In this document: positions 51,201 to 63,200 of the stretch, in pieces
Position numbering within the stretch: the stretch's first letter is position 1
Layout: the number at the start of each line of letters is the position of its first letter
Assembly (NCBI RefSeq): GCF_002078875.1
Contig: NC_034414.1
Location: forward strand, 13,699,484-13,763,483
Source: Numida meleagris
Taxonomy: Eukaryota > Chordata > Aves > Galliformes > Numididae
Direction: 5' to 3'
DNA length: 64,000 nt
The notes under the pieces: model-generated
What the model was told of the DNA's origin: nothing
Seen by the model: only the letters and a program-made list of their open reading frames with translations
The model's database searches: none
Position numbers and translations under genes: made by a program

Positions 51201-54200
51201 CAGAATTTGAAAACTCCAAAGCAATGGAAGTTTGTGCAAAAAAAAAAAAAAAATCAAACAAAAAAATCAGTTGTTGCAAATACCAAGACAAGTTGATACT
51301 GAATTGACCTGGGGGTGGAGAAGACAATGACATTCTTGTCACTGTATATTGTCTATTCTTAGCGAACTGTTGTAAGAGTAACATAGGTGTGTAGTGACAA
51401 TGACAATTTGTGCTATTTTACTTCCCTGCAGAAGCTGAGAAGCAAATGACAAACACGGCTCTTTGAACTTGCATCTAGCTCCTTATCAGATACGCAGCAG
51501 CCAAGTACCAGCTATCAGCAGGGAGACTGCCAGACTGTATTGCCATTTTATTGTCATTGGGCTTCCCTCCTTTCCACACCTTCTGCCAAACTAGGCGCTG
51601 TCAGATTAGACACTCCAGCTGGAAGACATCAACCTATTTGAGTGGTTCAGAGGAAAGAATCCGGTTCATCACATTAGGGAATTTTGTTCTGGAAAGTTGC
51701 TTCAGCAAGAGTAAACCAACTCTTATACCTCCCTTCCAGACTAAGTAATCACAAGACATCTCAATCTACCCCAAACAATAGCTACAAAACAAGCGTACTG
51801 TTCTTGAATTAGATTTTCTCCTTGACCAGAGCCCAAGTTCTTTGTCAAAGAATACTTGTAGAACATTCTCGACCCGCTGACTTCTGGCACTAAATCTACC
51901 AAAAGACATTCTAGATTTTAGACAGTAACTTTAAGACAAAAGAACTATTGACAAGGATGTTGATCTAAACCTAGTTCACCTTATACTTGGTACTAGCACA
52001 AACAGCTTGTTGTATAGAACAGAGCTAACAATCCACACTGACAAGGAGAAAAACAAGCCCTGAAATCAGTGGATCTCTTCCTTGTTTCTGTTACTGGCAT
52101 GCTTTAAATATCCTTGAAAGATCACTTCCACATTTTCAGGGAATAAATAGGAAAACCCCTGAGAACCTTTTTCAGTTGCTGTTGTGTCTCATGATCCTAA
52201 TCCAAAGCCAAATCTCTGGTGAGCAGGCTTAAAGTTACATAGCAGCAGCAGGACATGGGCACGCCCTTCATCAAAACAAAATTTAAAAGACAAATGAACT
52301 GTTAAGATAACTTTCCCTAACAAATTAGAGATGTGGAGTGAGAGGGGGAGGCCAGAGAAACTTGTGACATTCAGACGTGCAAGTTTTTTCCTCTGAAACA
52401 GCCTGCAATGTTCCTACTCAACCCAGAGCTGCAGAGAGGGAAAGAAACCATAGGAACACATCTTATTGTAACTCTTTTGACCTCTGGAGGATATTTCACT
52501 TCTGCAGTTTGACCATGTACTGCTTTGTTTCAGAAAGCCACTTAGCAGAACGGCATGCAGTGTGCTCAGCCCTTCTACCAGCAGCATAAAGGAGCTTGTC
52601 CTCCAAGTTACTTCACATTTTTAATGAATTAGTAATGTTGCTACGAGCTCCTTGTGATAGGTTCACTGCTTCTCCAACATCAGCTGTAGCCTTGGCTGCA
52701 GAGGAGAGCCTGGACAACTCCTAGCTTGGATTTCCCCTAGGATTCAGCTGGGCACCTGCTCTTTCCAGCAGACAATGACAAAAACTGAGCTTCACAAGGG
52801 TTCCACATAAGATCGTATGGCTCTTAAGAACAATGTAAATCTCTCTACTGTACCTTAATAACAAATAGGTTACTTGCATAATTACACCGCTATGCCTACA
52901 GAGGCTTTAACACATCTGTATACACAAAATTAGCAGGAGGAATAATGCAATACATAGGCACAATAGCTAAGCTGGTAGTCTTGAGTTTTGCTCATCAACT
53001 CAAAGGCTGCAGGAACTGGGAAAGAAGTACAGTGAAAGAAAATGTAGCTTCTAAACTACAGCATCGATCTGGCTTACAACAGAACAGTGATTATCAAGAG
53101 GAAAAAGGAAAATAACAAGGCATTTACAGCCTGGCTTGCAGCTATAAGTGATATATCAAAGTGAATGTGCAACAGTAGGAAAGAAAGGGGTATTTTTATG
53201 GAAGGAGAGATTGGAAAACTGTGTATGGTCATCTATGATTTGTGCAATCCTTACAGTAGAAGACTGAAACAGGGGTTCTCTTTTACCCAAACAGTTATTT
53301 AATATAAAAATGAATTAATAACTAATTTCAGTAAGTAACACCCTTTGCCCAAAATAAATAGATTACACCTCCTAAAATCTACCTGCCACTTGCTTTTCAG
53401 AATAAGGCTTCCAGATTATGAATAACCATTAGACCTCACATAACCTTGTCAATTAAACTAAGCTGCACTTCATTTGATGTGGTTGTATAGCTAGCTAACT
53501 TATATACTAGTATGCACATGGCAAAAATACTACTGAAATGAACAAGTTTGCCTGTTTGTACCAGCAGAGCCCTCTGAGACAGTGAGGCTTCGTTCCAAAT
53601 TATCAAGTCTCATGTTCCCTTTCATCTGCCAAACTAGCACTTCCAAAACATCTGAATGAATACCTGTGTTCCAGAGACAATGATTAATGTCAGCTTATTT
53701 TGTAGAGCCTGAGAGGAAAGCTTCAGGGACTTCAGCTTTCAGTTTTATCAAATCTGGTACCTTTCAGAAGGAACGTTTTCTTCTTCAACATCGTTTTCAT
53801 AGAGGTTATTCAAGTGCCTGAAAGATGGTGCTATATTGCAAGGCACAGACAACATGAACAACGGAGATAAAGCACATGGAAATATGGGCTGTGCTTTCTA
53901 TAGAGCATTAACATCTCTCTTATTATGTCTAGGATGGAAGTCTTGTACACTACCAGTCAAATGATAATGCCCAAGGCCCACTGTATTCACTGGACCACAA
54001 CCATTCCCATTTTATTTTGGTGGATCGTGTAACACCAGATGAGCAAGATGAAGCCACAAAACTACGTCTCACTTTGGAAAAGCACATTTCAGAACAGCGT
54101 ACCGGGTATGGTGGTAAGTAAGAGCAAGTAAACACAGTTGTCACTGTGTAAGAGGCAGAATTAAGCTCACTTAGGTTGAAAAAAATAAAACTGCTGTGTA

Positions 54201-57200
54201 GAAGAAATCCTGATATTTATTGCATCTCCTTAAACATAACTCAAAGCTGACCTTCAAAGGTTTTAAATTGCCTTAAAACACAACAAATAGAAAACAAATC
54301 CTCTTTTAAGTGCCCTAAACCAGTGGCTCTAAGAAATGGATGTTCACTGTTGTACACTTTTATCCCATCTCACACACAGGGTCTTGAGTTGTTCCCACTC
54401 TGGCCAAAAAGACCTAGAAAAAAAAATTAAACTATATTTGTTTCAGTATAAGATCTTATCCTGGATAAACAACATATATCTAATGCCCATCTAAACCTAT
54501 GTGAACTTTGTTTATCATGAGAAATGAGTACAGGGACAGGCCTCTTTCTGCTACTTGCAGAAATAATTCAGTTGTAGTCCTAATGCGATTACTTTCCCCT
54601 TTGTTTCTACAATACCCACAGTGCTGTCACTGCTAAAACAGAAGAGAAAGAGCTCACTTATTCACACTTCTGTGCATCAATGGAATATTCAGTTATGGAG
54701 CCCATAGTTGCACAGATGCACCTGTAAGGCAAATGCACCCAAAGAATGCAAATTTGGTGTCTCAGATGGGATAGAGAACATGTGGACTGTAATGGCAGGC
54801 TGAGGTTTCAGTACTGACTGTCAGAAAGGAGCCTCTTTCTGCTTGCAGACCAAATTTGATTGAACAGATCTCAATGGAACAATTTCCTGTCAAAAAAATG
54901 CTGATTCATTTGACAAATATTTCCCTGGAACAGTGGAATTTCAGTGAGATCTTCAATAAATGAAACCAACATCACTCACTGAAATTCATTTACACTCAAC
55001 TTCAGCAAACTTTGACTTTACTAAACCAAAACACTCCAAGGTCATGCAGAATTTCCCTATTAAAAATATCTACAAGTAATTAAGAAGAAAGTTTTGGTAT
55101 TTTGAATATTATTTGCACTTAAGAACTTCCCACCTTCCCCAGCATAACATTAGAATTTCCCCATCACCACACACACACGAAAAGCTGAATTTAATCTAAA
55201 TCTACTCAAAGTGAAAAAGATTTGAAACCACAAGTATTTCTGAGAATTCTGCAGTCGTAGGTGTCACTCTTCAAACTAGAATAACACCTTAAAGAGGTAT
55301 GGCAATGCTATGCCATTCACTAAAACAGATGAAGTTCCATGCCAAGCATGGAAAGACTACAGCTCAGTTCTACCTTATCTTTGTAGGCATCCCACAACAG
55401 ATGTTGCAACCAGTAGTAACCGGTGATCCATATCCTGTTTGGGAAACATACAAAGGGAAAACATCAAAAAATTGTTTGAACCAAAAGCCTTTTATCTTCC
55501 AGCTGTAAGAGACATTCATTTCACGATGCTGCTGTTTTGATAGAACTTTTTAAAGGCCAATCTACAGTCATTTTTTGAATACCAAATTCAGTATTTACTA
55601 ATAAGTGGAACCCTGTGAGAGGATGGCTAAGAACAGGGAGGCCTGCATTGTTTCTTCCCCTGTGGCCACGACAGAATTCAAATCTTTCATTGGCATTTCT
55701 TTTAAATTTAGCACAACTGAAAATGTAATATGTTATTGATAATCAACACATTAGATAGTACTGAATGATATTTTAGGTTGTTTAAGCAGAATAATGAAGA
55801 ACATAGGGTTCTTATCAACTCATATCTGACTTATCTCACCCTAACTGGTCTACCCACTCTGCCTCCCGGTATTAAGACCTCCTTCTTGTGTGTGCTTCTA
55901 CTGATTTCCACTATACCTTCCTGCTGGTGCTAGGTTCATGCATAAAAGGAAAGGGGCAACATTCCTCAGCACCTGGGACAAAGTGACATCTTGTCAATTC
56001 TAATATCTAAATAATGCCAGCTGCTTCTCTTTAAAAACTTAACCTTGTCATGCAACCTAAGGCAGCCCCGTTGCCCCACCGCCACTTTCTTCTGCACTCT
56101 CCTCAAGTTTTTGTATGGCCTGAATCAGGACAAAACAGAAGAAGTATTTTCAAGGGGAGAGCAGAAACACGATAGTTTTGTGAAAGCTTTTTGCTTACTT
56201 GATTTTTTTTTTTTTTTAATTAAATCACCTATTTAACAGGAACAGGCAGCATTGAGATCCCTGTGCTTTGCTTACTGGTAAATGGAAGACCAGGCACACT
56301 GGAGGTAAGAAGCTGTTTGTAACTTCAGAAAAAGAATGACTGAATACTAAATAATGGAGAATTTGGTTGGATGATAAATACATGTATCAGCACTTATATA
56401 AAGTCAAAACTTAGATCTGTATACCACATAAGAACTGAATTCTGTTAATATTAAATTTGACAGTATTTGGGGGAAGTACTTAATTTTCAGAAGGTGCCAG
56501 CTGATCATTAGGGCTTCTTGCCAGCTAGTACAGTGAGAAGAGGAAATCCAAAATCAAAACAAATCCTCAGAAATCGGCTTCAAATCTAGTAAAGCAGAAA
56601 CACTGTACTATTATTGAGACGACATACAAAAGCCTTAATTATTCAGTGCTGTTCAACAAGAGAGATGATTGCCACTGTCACAGAGCACCAAGGAGATACA
56701 AGGCCAGGTTTGCCAGATATGCCACTTACAAATTATAGCGTCCTACTTCCCCTGAGCAAAAAATAACTTGTATAACAGAAGACTGGATTGTTGCCTGCTA
56801 ACGTTCACATCCTCTTCAGTGAAAAATCAGTTATGTTTTCTTTTTTTGAGCACTTCTATAACTTACAGAACTTGTTGGCTAGGAGGCACTCTGACTTTTA
56901 TTTTTCTTTTTATGATATTTTATTCTGGTACTTTGTAGCAGTCAGTGTCCACATGGCTTTTTTTTTTTTATAATACTCTCACATGAAGACAAATACTCTA
57001 TTGTACCTTCAAAGAGACATTTAACCATTATTTAAATGTTATAAATGATGAGACTGTTACACAACTTGGTAAAATATTTCTGCTTTAAGAATAACAGCTC
57101 ATTTCCGGTGACATTTTCTAGTCTCAGTTTCCAGTTACTGCATCTCATCACATTTTCATCAGACAGATTAAAACACACTCTGGTAGTAGAAAACACACTG

Positions 57201-60200
57201 TTTAGCTACAGCGTCACTTCTTGAGTTTTCCTTCTAGAAGCTAAATATGGCAGCAACTTCTGTATCTTGGATGTTGAAAAGATCACATCAGAACCTACAC
57301 ATCTTTTCAAAGTTCTAGAGAACAAAGTGACAGGGAGAACCAAAGGTGACTGGTTGGACCTGCCCTAAGTTCACATATGTGCTGGGAAAGAATAACCAAT
57401 TGCTTTTTTTTTTTTAAATAATATCCACTTTTTAAAGACAAATTGGACAATACACACCAAAGACTACAATAGTTGTTTTAAAACGAACAAATAAATAAAC
57501 CAACAACGCTTTTGATTCTCTTGCTGGGGGTGGTATTGAAGTGCTTAGAGTGTCATCATCATCTTGCATAACTGCAGAGTAAGAAGTAACTGGAAGCAAT
57601 TAGTCATTATTGCAACTATGCCATCATAGCCTCTGCTTTCCTCTCTCCCAACAACCATCTTGACTCTTTCTAATTGCACAACAGAACTGGCAGCCTTTAA
57701 CTCTTGCAGCCGTTGTGCTTCAGTATGTTCTTTCAGTGGCACAGCATGGTATTCTCACAAGTAAATTCCCAATTTTCAGAAGATACAGCTAAGTTTAGTA
57801 GCCATAAAAAACAGCTGAGAATTCCTATCTAGTGCGACTCTTGTACTTGACCATATTGAAAGCACAAATTACAGTAGGGAAAGAGCAAGGGAGGGAGGGA
57901 AGAAAAAGGAAGCAGCTGTGGACTTACGGGTTTTAGGCACTGCCTGTCCAAATCAGGTTGCTTAACTCCTCAGAAGATGTGTCATGCAAAGTAGTATAGT
58001 CAAAGTAGTATAGTCAGGGCCCTATCACAATTAATCTGCTACAAAATAAAGAAGAAATCCTGGTAGTCTGGAAGAGTCTAGACTGAATCCAGAGTAAATC
58101 TGATTTGGGTACGCATTTATTCCTAGTTTGCAATACATGATTTATCTTCGAGCAAGATCTTCTTTCCATATACGAAACCTAAACATTTACTTTTTAAACT
58201 ACAGAGAATTTGCATCGGTTTGGAAAATTCTGCTCCCTGGCTTATCTTAGCAGGGTCTGGAGGGACAGCTGACATCTTAGCTGCATTCATGGATGAGCCG
58301 CAGCTCATCAAGCCAGAAGCTGTTGAAAAGCAATTTAAAGAGAAATTCCCTGCAGAAAGCTTCCCGTGGAAGGACATTCTTCAGTGGACAGAAACAGTGA
58401 GATCACATGTCTGATAAGTGCATGCAATGTTTGATAATTACGTGCATAGCATTCACAAGCTCTCTGCTACCATTTCTAGCTTCAGTAGTCCATTCAGCAC
58501 AGGTTTGACAAGGTACTGCCTGAATGTTTTGGATACTCCTCTGCTCTGATGTTAATGACAGAACGGCTCTCTAGCATTAAAATCAAGAGTTGATCATACA
58601 AACTACTTTGTCCTAGTGATTCAGCTGAACACCAAGGGCTCTGTCCTTTCTCGATTATTTCCTCAAGTAACAACCAGCACCCAAGAATCCCACAGTCCTT
58701 CTGGGGAACACGAAGCATTATTTATCCTCCACAGCTGTGGAGCCTGTACAGCTGTGACAGAAGAGACCTAATTCACAATCTACAGCTGTTAAGGGGAAAA
58801 CTTATTGTGGGCATGCATGAATAAATTAATGAGAACAAAGGGTATTTACAAGTTATCCTGTCTATTGTTCGTTATGTGTATTCTTCTTAAAGAAGAAAGA
58901 CAAAACAAAATAGGTTTTGAGACACACTGGACATAAGCCACTATACATAAATGTTTAAGAAACAAAACCACCTCGGACATTATCTTAATGTGGAGATTGA
59001 AAAGCACTGCATGCTCCTGAGACAAATGAAGTCCACAGAACCTGACCCACTACTTATTCTTGTCAGTACCCACTGTAAATCTTAGCTTTAAAGTTCCACG
59101 TGCTAATTCCATTAGTGAGAACTTTGTCAGATTACTACCACAAGGAGATGGAAGGGCATCAAGAAGCAACATTGCCAGATAGTCACACAGACCCAGTGCA
59201 GCTGCACTGTGAGAAACAAAACAGTTTCAATAAAGAGGCAGAAGGAAAGCACTATTTATATCAGTATTAGATGACTGTTACTCAAAGAAGCTTTAGAGAC
59301 TGTGCTTTTACATAAAAAACTCTGAGAAGAGAACGTTAATATCAGTGAAGGAAGAGGAAAAGCAGTATTAGTGGTGTGCTTGTCACAGCATGACTATGAG
59401 TTAAATAAGAATGAGAGTTAAGGATCTTTTAGCTAAAGTACTGCTCTGCTTCTCAGCATATCCAAATTCTGTTCTTCCTATCATACATGCTGTGTGATTC
59501 TGGAAAGGATAGTAACTCCCCCCATGCCCTAGGACTTTTTTATATGGGAAGCTAATGTTTGTCTTCTTGCCAAACCTCAGCTTTGCATTTAGAACGTAAG
59601 TTCTTTGGGAAAAACCGTACATGTGATCTACATTGAGCTTAGGCACTAGCGTTTAGCAGTAGGACAATGTGCCAAGTGATTTTTGTTCCATCTCCCAATA
59701 GATTCAGAACATTATGTCACACCAACATCTTCTAACGCTGCACAACTTTGAGCAAGATGATTCAGAACTAGACACAGTCATTTTAAAAGCTTTAGTAAAA
59801 GGTAAGAATAATAAATACAATACTTGTATTATTGGACTTCTCTGCACCATCGATGTATTTTAGTCTTGTCCAGAGCAAGGTCAGTTGGCTGCTGGATAAG
59901 ATTTCATTTCTAATGCAGAGTTGCTCTGCTTGTTTATTAAGAAAGTGACTGGCAGTTATCACAGCTCCTGAACCTTGCATTGAATTAGTGTTTGCTTTTT
60001 AATCTCATGTTATTGTATAGTACTGTTATAATCAGTCCTTTATTTCAGTATCTGCTTCTCTTAGAAGTAGAAGCTATGGAAGAACAGAAATATGCTGGAA
60101 GTTATTCCACATACAAGCCACAAATAAGTTAAAAAAAAAAAACAGAAAACACAAGCAGACATGAATCACCTCAATTCCAGAAACAACTAGGTCCTATATA

Positions 60201-63200
60201 AAGCTTTCACTGTATCTTCTGAAATGCATTACTTGCTCTGCCAGCCATTTCAATCTGTGTTAGACTAGCCTAATTTTCACATGGAGAAATGGCATCGTAA
60301 TCTTGATGTGCTAATTAAAACAAGATAAAAAACAACAGTCCTACCCACAACTTTCTGCAGATAAGGCTTCCTCTTAAAATACCACGTTTTAACTTAATGT
60401 TTCAATAGATAATTTAGCCACCAAAAATATAAAAAAAAAATATATAAAAGCTTTTATATTACTGTTTAAGTTAAAAAAATACCTGTGCAGGGTTCCTGTT
60501 TAAGCAACCCACAAAAACATGACAACTGAATGAGAGTTCATTTTGATAATCAAATTACCAGTGGTATAAGAAATTAAACGTAACTAGTGTAAAGTACTGA
60601 GTTTATTTGCATTTCCTATTTTTTCCAGCATGTAAAAGTCACAGTCAGGATGCCCAGGAATATCTGGATGAACTCAAGTTGGCAGTGGCCTGGAATAGAG
60701 TGGACATAGCTAAAAGTGAAATATTCAATGGTGACGTGGAGTGGAAGGTAGATGGTTTTGTTGCCTTAGAGGCCTATTGCTTTGTAATCCAACTCGTGTA
60801 GGACGCAAACACCCTGACAGAAGGTTTCAGTTTTCAGCACTACCTGCATTCTTCACTAAAAGGTTAGGCAGCCACAGTACCCTTGCTTAGGTCGTCCTTC
60901 TGGTATCCCCTAGATAACGTTAACATTCTAACATTAATGCTTACGTAGACATTTTCTACATAGTTCTACCTCTCCGTCTCATTGTACCTGCTGTTAACTT
61001 GGTGGAAAGTAAAATGTGCACGTCCTAATAGTAAGTTTTACGCTCCTCCTCATCCATCAGTGATTACCTCCAAAACCACTTTATCTTTTTTTTTTTTTTT
61101 TCCCCTCTTTCCCGTCATCAATCTAGTCCTGCGACCTGGAGGAAGTGATGATGGATGCTCTGGTCAATGACAAACCAGAATTTGTAAAGTTATTTATTGA
61201 CAATGGGGCCAACATATCTGAATTCCTGACGTACAGTCGTCTGCAGAGACTCTACTGTTCCATTTCACAGAAGTGCCTCCTCTATGAACTTCTGTTGAAG
61301 AAACATGAGGAAAGCAAGCTGACATTGGCAGGGCTCACTGGTCAACAGCAGAAGGAGATCTCCCCACTCTTCACTCTCAGCGATGTTTCTAGAGTTCTCA
61401 AGGATTTTCTGCATGATGCTTGTAAAGGTTTCTATCAAGACATCAGACATGGAGGCAAGAATAGATCAGTGAGTTGCAACTTCCCATCATAAATCTGTTC
61501 CTCTGTTTCTCCTGGTAGATAGGAGAAACAGTCACCTCTGTTACTCATTCCTTTTTTCAGCTCATTATTATTACAGCTAAAAATAGACTGATCTTTTTAA
61601 TTTCAAAATTAAAAAAAGTATAAGAATGGAATTTCTGAAATACAGGTTACAATTCCTCTTTCTCCCATTCTGACATGGAGTGTTTTATTTAAGGTTTTAC
61701 TAGACCTTGAACGAGAATTAAGAAATAGCTCCCAGTTCAGATCTCCTGCAAAGAAGGTTTGTGCCATACTCATGTATTGCGCTTTTCATAAACCATTCCT
61801 CATTCCAGCACTTTGCACATAGAGAGCAGATTGATCTCATGAGCCTCACATTTATAAGAATGTATTCCTCATTCTTTCATTCAAGAAATTTAGGTTTGCT
61901 AAGGAGTAATCAGACATAGAAATAGTAGCCTGCACTTCTCATACAGAATTTCAAGCATAAACACTCAAAAGCATATCTAGAAAGAAGAAATGAAGATGTT
62001 GGCCATTTTCAGTCCCAAGTCTGAGCCTACACTGTTTTTGTAAGCTGAACTCTGAAAATGGTAACCTAATAGTAAAACTATTCACAGATTTATACTGTAT
62101 AGGAGCAGACTGGATATTCAGTGATGTGCTCTGCATGCTGGTTGCCTTCAGGTTGTTATAATCTTATAATTAAGTGACATAAGACAGCAAAAAATAAGAA
62201 CAGTTTTTACTAATAGAAGACAGAAAGGACAGTATTATATAACATGGAATGTCCATAGTGAACTCTCTGCATTATTGCATTATGTCTTCTATTATTATTA
62301 TTTTGACAGAATATGTAACATATTGAAACTCGGAAGTACCAAAGTTCTTGCAAAAGGAATTGAAAACACACAAACTGATTGCCAGAGAGGTACAGGGAAG
62401 CTTGGTAATGATCAAAGTTTTAGAGTAACTGAGCAATTAAAACTTCTGATGTTTGCAAGGTTTCGGTTAAATCTCAAAACTCTTGGAACTTCAGAATAAA
62501 TCATCACTTGAGAATTTTAAGCATTTTTGCTTTAACAAAGCTTAGCTAAATTAATCAGTAGTGCAAAAAAAACTTCGAAGTTTGAGTCTAGGCAGGATTT
62601 CCTTGTTTACAAGAACAGACAATTAAGGGTAATACTTTACAGAAAAAAAAAATGCCACTGCAATCTCACCTTTATGGGATTTGGCAGAAAATGACCTACA
62701 ACCATGTGATGTAAATAAGGCCCATGTCAGATAAAAGATCTCACTGTCTAATCGCTTGTTCCCCCCCTCCCTTTAAAAGTTAATTTCCATAGTTGCCACC
62801 AACAGACCAATCTCAAAAACACTGGCAACAGTAAGAACATCACTGCAGTGGGATATAATTTAGCAGCAGCAACACTGATATGTCCTAGTTTTCAGTGCAA
62901 CTTAGTACTGTAGCTCACTATAGACTGAAAAAAAGGGGGGAAGAGGGGGTGATAAAAGAGAACCCAAACCAGTAATGTAAACTTGAGTAGAATCCCACAG
63001 TTTCGGATTGGATTTCAAAACTAAATAAATACATACATCCTTACAAAAGCTTTTTTTTTTTTTTTAGCAGAAACAACAACCACCACCACACAGCCTGCTT
63101 CTAATTAACACAATAGATATAAAGACAATATTAGAATTTACGTAAAACTCAGCACTTGACCTATGTTGCCATACTTCCTCCGGAGAGGTTTTTATCAAAT

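Noticed and set aside
60605..60612. Octamer next to TRPM5 exon 8
   Set aside because: It lies just before the polypyrimidine tract of a splice acceptor, and single octamers are expected by chance.
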